64,000 nucleotides of DNA, taken from contig JBAMDO010000562.1 in assembly GCA_037074765.1 (NCBI GenBank), positions 310,001-374,000 on the forward strand, read 5' to 3'. Under the pieces are notes generated by a model. The model made no database searches and was not told the origin of the DNA. It worked only from the letters and a program-made list of their open reading frames with translations. Below are positions 1 through 11,000 of this stretch, in pieces; positions within the stretch are counted from its first letter, which is position 1, and each line of letters begins with the position of its first letter. The stretch is from Mansonella perstans (taxonomy: Eukaryota; Nematoda; Chromadorea; Rhabditida; Onchocercidae). Made by a program: the position numbers and the translations under genes.

Positions 1-1457
1 ATGGCGGTGGTGGTGGAGGAGGAGGCGGAGGTGGAACAGAATTAGCAGATGGGGCGACATACTGCATTGCGGGTGGAGAAGGCATCTGGCAAACTAATGA
101 AGTATGCATAAGAGGAGGTGGCGGTGGAGGAAGATCATCCTCCAAAAGCGAATCGTCTTGCAAATCAATGTCGGCCAACCGACCAGCTATCTGGTTATCA
201 GCTAAAATAACTGGCGATTCCTGAAATTTGGGTTAGTTTTAAAACAGCAATAAAGAAATTTCAAACAAGCGAGTACAACTGCACTTCAAACAGATGTTTC
301 TTTAATGTTTACTGAAAAAAAAATCTTACCTCCTTGATAAGCGAAGAAACAGGCGCAACTGAAGCTTTATTTGGTATTGTGGTAGCATATCCATTACTAG
401 CAGGTACGCTCATTCCAGCCGGCGCGTGGATTTGATCGATATGCACGATTTGAGGTGCTTGATATTCTGCTGGAAAGTGCATGATGTCTGCTGGACGTTG
501 TTGTAACGCGAGAGAATATCTGAAAACAATGACAACCAATTGATATTCTAATGCAAAACGAATTCCATCATATGAGAAAAAGGAATAAAAGCACTAAAAT
601 GCGTGCAGTTTCAACCTTGGAATTGAATCTCTCCCGATATTGTTTGTCACGGGTTGACGATTACGTTTCTTGCGAGGACTTTTATTTTCAGCTGGTGATT
701 TGATGGAACGTGCACGGCGTCCATCACCAACATCTTTCAACATTTCTTGCCTCCATAAATCGAAGAAATATGACGGATCAGTATAATACCTACAATATGC
801 ATGTAATTTTCTTTTTCGTTTTTTTTCAGTATTGAAAACGAAAACATCTGATAAAATTAACCTAAGCGCATTCTTCTTGTCATCTCTGTAAGCATTTAGA
901 GCGTCCAGATTGGGTGGTGGATCACAAGCAGCATAACATTCTGCTAAAGCAGAAGGCAGAGTCTGACGATCTAATGTATGTTGATCGATTATACAGCTAC
1001 TTTTGAATGGTTTTCGCATGTGCAAATCCTCAAGTGATACTGAAATGTAATTTCGATATTCTCGTCGCTTTGAATATGTAGAATTCAAAGAGTATCGAAT
1101 TATCGAGTTAGATTCGCTATGATAATGACGATAAACTTTGTTCATTTCGGCTGTTAGTTTAATTAATCTAACAAAAGTAAAAGAACCTTGTTCTTGCGTG
1201 TAGTCTAGCTGAGTCACCTTATGCGCTAGTCTTTCAATTCGTTGCGATAAAGTATTTGTTTTGTGGTCCAATTTTACGGCTTCATGATAAACTTCGCCAA
1301 AAATATGCTCAGCATGTCGGCATAACGAACTTAATTGTCGAATTAAATTTGCTAAAGTACCATTTGCAACGCATTCCAATTCATCTTGCTGTATCGAAGA
1401 CGGCAAACGATGAAGGCTTACGTTAACCGGTGAAATCGCACGCCTAGTTAGAGGCAT
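1..1457 (-). CDS. wve-1: WAVE/SCAR actin-nucleation regulator, 5' part (cut by left edge)
   Basis: WAVE proteins sit in the WAVE regulatory complex and activate Arp2/3 to build branched actin at the plasma membrane. Visible exons (minus): 862-1457, 616-789, 330-519 and 1-220; phases agree and give about 393 residues. The start is the ATG at 1457-1455, giving MPLTRRAISP. The SCAR homology domain follows: ELECVANGTLANLIRQLSSL near residues 26-45, a heptad-like helix, LEDLHMRKPFKSS, and after the first intron YYTDPSYFFDLWRQEM, all hallmarks of the family. The last visible exon is proline-rich, with runs of six and ten prolines around a Pro/Ser linker, as expected for the profilin/SH3-binding region. 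The WH2 and acidic (VCA) region must lie left of the window. The first intron (790-861) is stop-free in frame. Family assignment is firm; the symbol follows C. elegans usage. Confidence 0.93.
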
Positions 1458-1475
1458 CTAAATATGTGCTATTTG
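1458..1475 (-). promoter_or_regulatory. Probable spliced-leader acceptor at the wve-1 start
   Basis: Read on the minus strand, ATATTTAG abuts the ATG of wve-1 with no spacer. A 3' splice site directly on a start codon, with no upstream donor exon visible, is the usual signature of SL1 trans-splicing in nematodes. The trans-splicing itself is inferred, not shown. Confidence 0.55.
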
Positions 1476-1496
1476 TAATTTTATTTTAATTACTAA

Positions 1497-1548
1497 CTAG
1501 AAACTTTTCCATAGCATATTAGCTAGAAACTTTTCTACGGCATACTAG
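1497..1548. repeat. Two tandem imperfect 26-bp copies
   Basis: Copy one is 1497-1522 and copy two 1523-1548; both begin CTAGAAACTTTTC and differ at about four positions. The repeat lies about 40 bp upstream of the wve-1 start. A regulatory role is possible but unsupported. Confidence 0.5.
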
Positions 1549-2010
1549 TTCAGAATTCTTCTACAATATTTCATAGTCCCTTTTACTAGTTACCTTTCCA
1601 GTGTTGTGGTGTCATGGGATCCGAGGTACCATCAGAGCAACCATACTGACCAGATGATTCAACTACCTTGCCAGGAAAAGCCAAAAAAACCTCAGAGACC
1701 TCAGAATCTCAGAAAGAAGTAGCCATCTAAGCCGGATACTGCAAAGATCACTGAACCCTGCTAACATTTGCTGGTTTAGATTCAGATTGCTAAGGTGACT
1801 GGATTGCTTCTTAAAGGTATGCAAGAAGAAAGGCGTACGCGTTTTATGACGTGAGGGATGACGTATAGTTTGTTGCTGGCCTGTTCAAAAAGCGGGTAGC
1901 ATTTCGGTTTCTGGAAATTTACCTCGGAATTCGTGATGAGAAATGGCAAGGATGTTATGAGCTCTGCGTTTTTTTACAGGTGGCACGATTTCTACAGAAA
2001 CTCATACTAT

Positions 2011-2034
2011 GTGATATATCACGTGATATATCAC
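2011..2034. promoter_or_regulatory. 24-bp perfect palindrome with central E-box
   Basis: The segment is two head-to-tail copies of the 12-bp palindrome GTGATATATCAC. The whole is therefore also a perfect palindrome. The junction creates TCACGTGA, an extended E-box of the type bound by bHLH-zip factors such as HLH-30/TFEB or MXL/MDL. It lies 12 bp before the exo-3 ATG, upstream of the likely trans-splice site, so it would be in promoter or outron sequence. Palindromy is seen directly; binding is inference. Confidence 0.5.
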
Positions 2035-2045
2035 TTGTTTACAGG
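2035..2045 (+). promoter_or_regulatory. Probable spliced-leader acceptor before exo-3
   Basis: TTGTTTACAG ends one base before the ATG at 2046. This is a good nematode 3' splice site with no matching upstream coding exon. A second acceptor-like TTTTTTTACAG ends at 1979; using it would still place the same first ATG downstream. Confidence 0.55.
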
Positions 2046-3725
2046 ATGTCTGGAAAAGGTAGAAAAATAAAGAAAAGAGTGAAAAATGATAAGGAAGAAG
2101 CAATCAAAGATATTAACAATGATAAGAATATGATGGATGAAGAGAAAAAAAATGCACATATAATTGAGAGAAAGAAGAAAAAAGTTGAAAAGAATGGCTG
2201 CGAAATTAAAATTATCACCTGGAATGTTGCTGGCCTTAGAGCTTGGATTAAGGTTTATTTAATTTAATTTAATTTATTTTGTTTTATTTAATTTATTTAG
2301 TTTAATTTATTAAATTTAATTTATTTTATAAAATCTTTAGAAATAATGCAAGCCATTATTCATATTCATATGCATGTAATTTTATCGTTAAGATTAAGCA
2401 AAATTTTGAAATGAAGAAGGTTAATTAATTATTCCCATGTGATTCCCATCACTTAATTGTTCAGCTCGAAGGATGAAGTTAATTATTAAAAATTTTTTAC
2501 CATTTTTAATTTGATTATCTTCAGAAGGGTGGACATTCAGTTTTGATTGAGGAAGATCCAGATATTGTTGCTTTGCAAGAAACGAAATGTGTAGAAGTTC
2601 CGAATGAATTACAAAGTATCTACCATAATAGTTTCTTGAATGCTTCGGAAAAATCAGGACATGGCGGCGTATTATTACTAACGAAAGAAGAGCCGATAAA
2701 GGTAGAAATTTTGCAGTTCAATATGTTTTAGAAAGTAAAATTCTGCAATTCGTCGTTTCCGTACTTGCTGTTGTTTTTTCTTTATTTGTATATGTTGTTT
2801 TTATTGTTTTTTCTTTATTTGTATATGTTGTTTTCATTGTTTTTTCTTTGTTTGTATATATTGTTTTTATTGTTTTTTCTTTGTTTGTATATGTTGTTTT
2901 TAGGTAACTTATACTTTTGATGAAAAACCTCAGTCTGGTATTGATGGAAATGGTAAAGGACGGATTATTGTTGCTGAATATGAGAATTACTACCTTATTA
3001 ACGCTTATGTTCCGAACAGTGGACGTGGTCTGGTGAATCTTGACAAGCGGAAAGTCTGGGATGACTACTATCTCAGTTTTATTAAGAAACTTGATTTAAA
3101 TAAACCTGTTGTATATGTTGGTGACCTAAACGTTGCGCATCAGGAGATTGGTGGGTGATTCGAATGTCTTCAGTAATTCAAAATGGTAGTGAATATCATT
3201 TATTTGCATCAGCAGTTTTCATTTAGACTTGGCAAATCCAAAAACCAATCGTAACAAGACAGCTGGATTTACGGATCAGGAACGAAATGATTTTACTCGA
3301 CTGCTTGATGCTGGTATTTATTATGCTAATGTTAGTGTCGTTGTAAAATTACAAAAAATATGTTCTGTTTTCTGCAGAGTCCATAGTTAATTTCCATGTT
3401 TAAAACTTCTTATCACAGGATTCGTGGATGTTTTTCGCAGATTGAATCCAGAAAAAGAAGGTGCTTATACTTTTTGGTCGAATATGCATAATGCAAGAGA
3501 GAAAAATGTCGGATGGAGGTATCTTTTTTCATTGTATTTATTCTGACTTATTTTTTTCAAAAAATACGACCAATTCTTATTCATCTATGTTGCTAGCTTC
3601 GATATTTCAGGCTCGATTATTTTGTGGTTAGTGAACGAATTATGAATAAAGTAAAGGAGTGTGATATTCTGTCATCAGTTAAAGGAAGCGACCACTGTCC
3701 TCTGAGTCTTACAATTGAACTGTGA
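2046..3725 (+). CDS. exo-3: AP endonuclease, ExoIII/APEX1 family
   Basis: The enzyme cleaves DNA 5' to abasic sites in base-excision repair and should act in the nucleus. Six exons join in phase: 2046-2252, 2525-2701, 2904-3150, 3227-3313, 3419-3518 and 3611-3725, giving 310 residues, close to human APEX1 (318). The first ~50 residues are very rich in lysine and glutamate (for example [10 protein letters not shown]), a likely nuclear-localisation tail. The catalytic core follows: [12 protein letters not shown], the metal-binding glutamate in LQETKC, the tyrosine of [34 protein letters not shown], and the active-site histidine of GSDHCPLSL near the C terminus. No active-site residue is missing. 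Intron 2 is built largely of a 33-bp tandem repeat. AATAAA motifs at 3974 and 3984 are candidate poly(A) signals. Confidence 0.95.
2771..2902. repeat. 33-bp minisatellite, 4 copies, inside exo-3 intron 2
   Basis: Copies at 2771-2803, 2804-2836, 2837-2869 and 2870-2902 share the unit TTGTTTTTTCTTTATTTG plus TATATGTTGTTTTTA, with a few substitutions. The last copy ends in TTTTTA, and the next base, G2903, completes the TAG acceptor of exon 3. The satellite thus forms the polypyrimidine tract of a constitutive splice site. Confidence 0.85.
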
Positions 3726-6176
3726 AACGATTTAACTTTGAATGTTTTTTTGCTGGACGTACTCTTTTGGATTATTAGTGTGCATCGGAAAAACGTAGTC
3801 TAAATGGTATGCACACTCCAAATAGTGCGCCTCGAGAAATACTTTTTTGTTTCATTGCGATTACTTTCAAATAACGTGCTTGTTTGTTTGTTCATTCGTT
3901 GTTTTATATTTCTTTTCTTTCTAAAAAATTTTAAAATACATATATCCTGTTAAATGGCTTTTTCAAACATTTGAATAAATTCAAATAAAAGAGAGTGAAT
4001 GGAAAAAAAAAAAAAAAAAAAAAAAAAAACGATTTATCAAATGTTAGGTTTTAAAATACTAGTTCGCAAACATCACATTCCATACAATTATTATTAACTT
4101 TGGCATATTCTAAATAATCATATCAGATGATGTAGTTTTTTTTTTTTTTTTTTTCTTTACATTTCGATTAAAAAGAACTAAGCTAAATTATTTGGTAAAA
4201 GTAAATGAATGAAAATTGATATATTTATTTGTATAGATGCTAACATAGAGAGCCGAAGAAGAAGAATGAAAGGGCGAACATTAAAGCCATATGATTACAT
4301 TATCAAATGTTGACTTTTTTGAGAAAATGAAATAGTTGTCTGTAAGAAATGATTGCCAAGTAGTATTTTCTGCTCTTCTAAAATTTCACCACATTTCATC
4401 TCATCTCTTTACAGTGATTCATTCACCTTGAAGATCTTGTTCTCCTTTATTTTGTCACATCAAGTAGGCACTTGTATGGTTGTTTAATGTCTTTTTGGTC
4501 CGTCTGTTTCTCCGTGTATCATCGTCCTTAAGTAGCATTACGCTACCATCAAATGTCTAACCCTATAGTATGAAGGTATGTACAATCTTTCATTTCCATG
4601 CACAAATCTTTCTCTTCGGCTGCTATACATATCACAATATACTTTACTCATATATAGAATTTAATTATGTTAATGAATTTCTAATAAAATTCCAAATAAA
4701 TCATTTGTGTTGTTCTCTTGAATTCTCCCTCCAAGTATGGCTTTTTGGAGCAATGATTAGTTGTAGTAAGTCGATCGATGCTGGTAACGTTGTGTAATAC
4801 CCTCACATGTCTCATTTAATACTTGGATAGTATTATCGTTCATTTTTTTTTATGTACCCTTTCTTCTTATTGAAGACCAAATCAAAGATGATTATCAACA
4901 TATCTGATCGATTATAGGAGAGATAATCAATCATTTCTTGACAATTATTCCAATTAATTTATCAATTGTTTAGTAAATGTAAATTATTCTTATAACGATT
5001 TAAATTTATCAATCTTTTCAAATTTTTATTTTCCATGCTTCAATGTGTAAACTTTGAAACTTAAATACTTAGCATTCAAAAAATGTTCTTTCTTTTTCTA
5101 ATTCAAAATATTGCACTCTTTTCATTAATAGTAAAAGTAGAATTATTTCAAAAAAAGAGATAATTCACTGCCAGTTAGTGCTATCACTTTTCAAGCTTAA
5201 TTAATTGATAAAGAATATGAAATGTTCAGAAGGTAGAAGTCATATTCTTCTACATATTAAATTCTTCTTTAAATTTTTTCTAACATGAATCATTATGGGT
5301 ATTTCTATTTCTGTACCATCTCAGATTAAAATTAAAAGAAATGAATGAAAACATCGAGTAATATAAACGATCCTTGCAATGAATCATCGCATAATAGCCA
5401 ATTTATTACTCAGTGACTTATCCAAAGCATTCGTTTTTTGGCTTAGTCGATTTACACTACAATAAATATACTGTCCAGCTATCAAAATTATAACAGAAAT
5501 ATTAATTAATTGCAAAAAAAAAAGACTTTCAGTACCAGTCGTGACAGCTTCTTTGTTCCATCAAATTAGTAAGAAGACTTTAAAATAATTGGAATCATCT
5601 TGAAATGATGAACAAATTTAGCATTGTCACCTGTTGAAATGTTTGTAAAACTATTCTTCTACTTATTTACAAATCATTGATTTTCTTAAGTGACGATTAA
5701 ACGAACATTTAAAGTTTTGATCATAATACATATTGGGTTAGCTTCTTAATGCTATTCCTATTGTGCATTCCATTGGTGCATTCATTTTGCTCTTACAATG
5801 CAGTCAATAATGTACATACAATTGGAGAATAAATAATTTCTTAATGTTGACAATTGCTTATTCTTTTATTTCGCATTTTCTCATCAAATTTTTGTTCATA
5901 AAACTTTTGATTTGACGAATAAAAAGTTCTCTCTTCTTAATTTATTTATTCAAATTGACAAATTAAACTGCATGAAACGTTTGTCAAATTGTATTTTATC
6001 TTTTTAATCAGATACTTTTAATTGCTTTTGTCATTTTTTCACTATTCTTAATTACATCGGAAATATTATGATGAGAATTGTGACAGAAAAGAAGATTTCA
6101 GTCATAAATGAAATTTATTTTAGTTCCTAAAATATTCAAATCAGCAAATTGCCTCCTATAAGAATAGGAAAAGGCA
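3726..6176. other. Intergenic region between exo-3 and the laminin gene
   Basis: The left part should hold the exo-3 3' UTR, with AATAAA at 3974 and 3984 just before a 27-base A run at 4003-4029. A 19-base T run lies at 4136-4154. The remainder is AT-rich, with stop codons in all frames and no exon I recognise. It must include the promoter of the laminin gene, but no element stands out. Confidence 0.6.
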
Positions 6177-7104
6177 ATGGGCTGCTTAGCCTTTATATTA
6201 TATTTTGTTGTAAATGCTGTCATCCTAACAACATATTTTGGTGACGCAGAAAGAGCAGAGCAAGATTATGACAGTTATCAAGAATTTGCTGTCGCTGAAG
6301 GACGTAAGCTTATGTCGTTTATTATTTCAGACTTGTCATAAATGAAATTTCTTTTATGTTTGGATATATAGAAATGAAAGTTCTTGAGAAAAATAACAAA
6401 CTTTCTTCTTTCTTTATATTTTATTTTAATGTCAAAACTATGCAGAGCATGGTCTCTTTCCTACAATTTTCAATTTGGCAACAAATGCACTAATTTATGC
6501 GAATGCTACCTGTGGCCAGCACCATCGCGAAATTTACTGCAAATTAGTGGAGCATATTTTCAACAGGTTCTGTTGTTTATATTCATATTCTTATGAATAT
6601 AAAATTTCTGTATTTAAAATAAAAAATCTTTTTATGTTCAGCAAATTCAAAAGAGATGCGTGTCTTCGTAGTGCACTCTCAAAATGTCTTATAGCAACAA
6701 TATAGGAATTTTTCAAAAACATTTGCAGGGACTATTTTTATTACTTTTTCATATCCTTCCTATTCCTGGTGTCAAATTTTGATGTTTTGTTCGAACAAAC
6801 TTATCGAAATTATTGGTAGGCAACCTCAATGTGACGTTTGTGATGCAAACGACGTTAGAAAACGTCATCCAATTGAATTTGCCATTGACGGTACTCGACG
6901 TTGGTGGCAAAGTCCATCGTTGGCTAATGGGCTTGATTACGAGCGTGTTAATATCACCATTGACCTGAGACAGGTATAATTTATTTTTATTGTCCGACTT
7001 AATGATCTCTTATTGATGGCTGTACATGCAGGAGCTAAGAATAAAATTTGAAGTTGAAATATAATGTGGCATCACGAAGATAATTTTTATTTCTTCAACA
7101 TTTG

Positions 7105-7142
<38 letters not shown>

Positions 7143-8060
7143 ATGATAAGACTCAGAGTGCTCAAATATCGAAAGAAATAATTAGGAACAATAAGAATAC
7201 CAATAATATAAGCTAGCTTTAATTCTATCAGAACATTCACTTAATAAAACTAATTAAGTAAAATCAGTTGGAAGGTAAGATTAGAACAAATTTGAAGGAA
7301 TACCAAGTGGCCTATATAATCGTAAAAAGTGCAATAGCACCTCGACCTGGAACTTGGGTTTTGGAAAAATCACTTGACGATATTAATTATCAACCTTGGC
7401 AGTATTACGCAGTCAGTGATGCTGAATGTTTGCGACAATTCAACGTACCAGCGACAACTGGTGTACCACGATTTACAAGAGATGATGAGGTTTAATTCAA
7501 GAGTTAGAATTGCTGAAAATTACTGAGAATAATAGGGATAAATTTTATTAAATCTCTATATATAATTTATTGATCGAAAATTTCACTCCTTTCAAGTTAA
7601 ATTCGAGTTTTTTAGATCACTAAGTCTACACTCAAAATATTTTAAAATTATAGGTAATATGTACATCATACTATTCAAAACTTGATCCGTTAGAAAATGG
7701 CGAGATTTATACATCATTGGTGAATGGACGGCCATCTGCCGAAGCTGCATCTGAAACCTTACAGGTAATGTAAATTATTTTGAAATTAAGGTCTTTTTTT
7801 TAAAAAAAGCATTCCTGTGATCATTTAATGCTTTTTCAAATGAAAATAATATGGGTGTTAAAAATGGATTACTTTAGCAGTTCACTAGAGCTCGTTATGT
7901 ACGCCTTCGCTTGATGAGTTTACGAACATTAAACGCCGATTTAATGATTATAAATCGGCGTGACAAGTCCAATAAATTGGATCTCTCGGTTACAAGACGT
8001 TATTTTTATGCAATCAAAGATATCAGTATCGGCGGCCAGTGCATTTGCCATGGACATGCA
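6177..8060 (+). other. Laminin alpha: signal peptide and LN polymerisation domain
   Basis: Exon 1 (6177-6303) encodes a 20-residue hydrophobic leader after MGC. Exons at 6446-6566, 6820-6973, 7298-7489, 7654-7764 and 7881-8090 encode LN. Recognisable LN blocks are [40 protein letters not shown] and [11 protein letters not shown] domains mediate laminin network assembly. Adjacent LE repeats begin at [14 protein letters not shown]. Confidence 0.9.
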
Positions 8061-11000
8061 GAAAGTTGTCCACCTGATCCAGTCACCGGGGTACTTTCAT
8101 TACTGCATTACGTATGATTTAATGGCTGTTAGCTGTTTGATTTCGGGAAAATTAGGATGTATTCAATTTTTGCTAATTTTTTGTTAGTTTTATTGAGCTT
8201 TAACGAAGTAATCTCTAACTTCCAGCAATCACGTTGTGAATGTCGTCATAACACGTGCGGTGAATCTTGTAACAAGTGTTGTCCACTATTTAATCAACTT
8301 CCGTGGCGTCAAGGAACGCAATCCCATCCTAATGTATGCCAACGTAGGTTCAACTTACATCTACATTCAAAAATTAAATCTAAGAGTGTTTTTAATTTCT
8401 ACTTTAATTTAGCCTGTCAATGCTTTAACCATGCGTCTCATTGTGTATACGACGAAGAAGTGGAGCGATTGGGTCTAAGTGTTACTCCAGAAGGTATCTT
8501 TGAGGGCGGTGGGAGATGTATCGCTTGTAAAGTGAGTATTTATCGTTTCTGCATTTCTTCTATAATCTAACTTACTTCACTGTTTTTCAAATCAATATTA
8601 GGAATATTTCACTTGAATATCATCTGCCTTAATTTCAGCACAACACTGATGGAATAAACTGTGAACGTTGCATCTGGACATACTTCCGCCCTTCGGGTGT
8701 CACCCACTACCGAAAAGATGCATGTCGACCGTGCGATTGTGATCCGATCGGTTCCGAGCATAATAACTGCGTTCGGGATGAAACCAGCGCAGAAGGTGAT
8801 CAAGTAAGTTGTCAGCATCAGCTTAATAAATAGGAAACGAATTTTATTGGGACAAGGGAAACGAATAGCGGTAATTCATCCTATTGTTGATAAGAGTAAA
8901 TTTTGAGCTCGAGCTAGTATATTTGGATTTAAATTCAAATTATTATGAAAATTTCGCATATAGAAGCCGGGCGACTGCATCTGTAAACCTGGATTTGGTG
9001 GACGTCGATGTGATGTTTGTGCACCGGGATATCGGAATCATCCAAACTGTGAACCGTGTCCTTGTAATCGAGCTGGTTCTCTGAATTTTGATACCTGTGA
9101 GGAGGAACACTGCATCTGCAAGGCAAATGTAGAAGGCCTTTATTGTAATAAGTGCAAGGTTCGCTCCAACTTTCAATTCTGTATTTTCGGCTGTTTTTTC
9201 AATTAAAAATCAACTTTTACTAGCATGCCGACTTAAAGATAGAGAGCAAGGATTCTGGATCAGATTCCTCTTAGCATTATCAATTGCAAAATTTGTTATA
9301 TGATTTAAAAATCTTTCAGAAAACTGAGCCAAGTTTACTCAAGAAGTTTTGAAAATGATAATTTGCTTATTTGCAATATTATTTCATAAGCTGCACTAAG
9401 TAATAATTGCCTGGAAAGTAGGATAACAACGAACAGTCTTAAATATCAGCGTCAAAGATTCAAGTGGACAATTTCTGTTTCGCATATTCATTTATCCAAA
9501 TTTTGTAGGAAGGAACAATCAATCTGAACATGAAAAACCCAGAAGGTTGTCAGTCCTGTTTCTGTTTTGGTCTTAGCAAGGAATGTCGCGAAAAACAGTG
9601 GAGTCGTGGAGAGGTGCACAGTTATATCTAGCATTTCAATATGTTAAGAGCTTTTAAAGATTAAATAGAGCAGGAATGTTTTTGCAAACGAATTGTCTTG
9701 CTTTAGAAGTTTATTTTTGTCTTTTTTTTTTGACTTTTTTTTTTTAATTTTGATTTAAAATTTTTTTTCTCTAGAAGTATTTATTGATCGATCAATTACT
9801 CTTTTGTATGCTTAAGGCTTTAACTTTTATCAATAAGATTTCTGCTCAATCAATTACTTGCAAATATCAAATTTCAATTTCTTTTTCTTTTCCTAAGTAC
9901 ACGATCAACAAAAAAGCTTCAATCGCCCGATAAAATGAAGCTCGTAATTTTACAGATACGAAGCACAACAGGTTGGGTTTTAACAGATCTATCAGGTGAA
10001 AAAGTGACTGCGCCGAAGTCAGAAAATGAAGTACTGATGTATACTAACAGTGAGTATAAAAACAATGTATTGTACTACTGGAAGGCACCAAAGGAATTCA
10101 GTGGAAATTTGGTATTTTGTTTTCTCTTACATATTTGTCTTGAAGTTCGTCAAAAACCTGTCCCATATATTAGGGAATTTAAATGATTTTTAAATTGTCT
10201 AAATGATTAGAGAATTTAAAAAAAAATTTAAATAATTATCAACTCTTCCTTTGAAGTTAAAGTATACGAAATAAATTTCATCTGAGAGTTGTAGTAAATA
10301 ACTTTTTAATATGTAGTGTATGAGGTAAAATTAAAAGTAAATGAAATTTACCTCATAATTTCAGCTGAATAGTTATGGTGGAAATTTAAAGTATTTTGTA
10401 TACTTTATGCCGATGAGTAATGGAGAAGAAACATCTATTCCTGATGTTATCATAGAAGTTGGTTAGATTAAATAATTACTTTTTCATGATCCGATAGATT
10501 GTTAAATTGTTTCGTGAGATTTAAGGATTTTCTCGGGATTATTTCGGATGATGTAGGGATGCAAAAAGAAAAGTGAAGGAGTTGTTTGATTGAAAAGCAA
10601 AAGATATATATACAGGAAGTGTAATCTGTTCAATTCAAAATATTTCATATGGAGCGCCATTGTTTGCATGTTTTCATTTATTTACATTTGAAGGCTTTCC
10701 AATTTTCAGGGTAATGGTATAAAATTGGAATATTACAGTCAACAGAATTTCTTTCCAAGGGAAAATATTAGCATTCAGATTCCTATGAAAGAAGGTAGTG
10801 GATGGCATAATTCGCATATGCGTACGCTTACTGATAAGCATGAAATGATGCGTGTCCTGGCTGATGTGAACAAAGTGATGATACGGGCTATGTATAACAA
10901 GGAGCAAATACAATCTAGGTACTGTTTTTTCATCCGAACGTCTGCTGCATCTAACATCATTAATAGCTTCATATTCAACGAAGCCATTGGTCACAGGATA

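Larger units (their letters stand above)
1458..2045. other. Divergent intergenic region between wve-1 and exo-3
   Basis: This stretch of about 590 bp separates two genes transcribed away from each other and so should hold both promoters. Positions 1497-1548 carry two imperfect 26-bp copies of a CTAGAAACTTTTC unit. Roughly 1600-1960 is clearly richer in GC than the surrounding intergenic DNA. It has short open stretches in several frames but no protein I recognise. The right end carries the palindrome at 2011-2034 and the probable exo-3 trans-splice acceptor. No TATA or initiator element can be assigned with confidence. Confidence 0.5.

Noticed and set aside
1980..2045. Upstream non-ATG extension of exo-3 (GTG at 1980)
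   Set aside because: A trans-splice-like acceptor sits directly before ATG 2046, and the extension includes the palindrome with no family similarity.
4003..4029. Poly(A) run after exo-3 as a sign of a processed retrocopy
   Set aside because: exo-3 has five introns with good splice sites, so it is not a retrocopy. The run is more likely a simple homopolymer.
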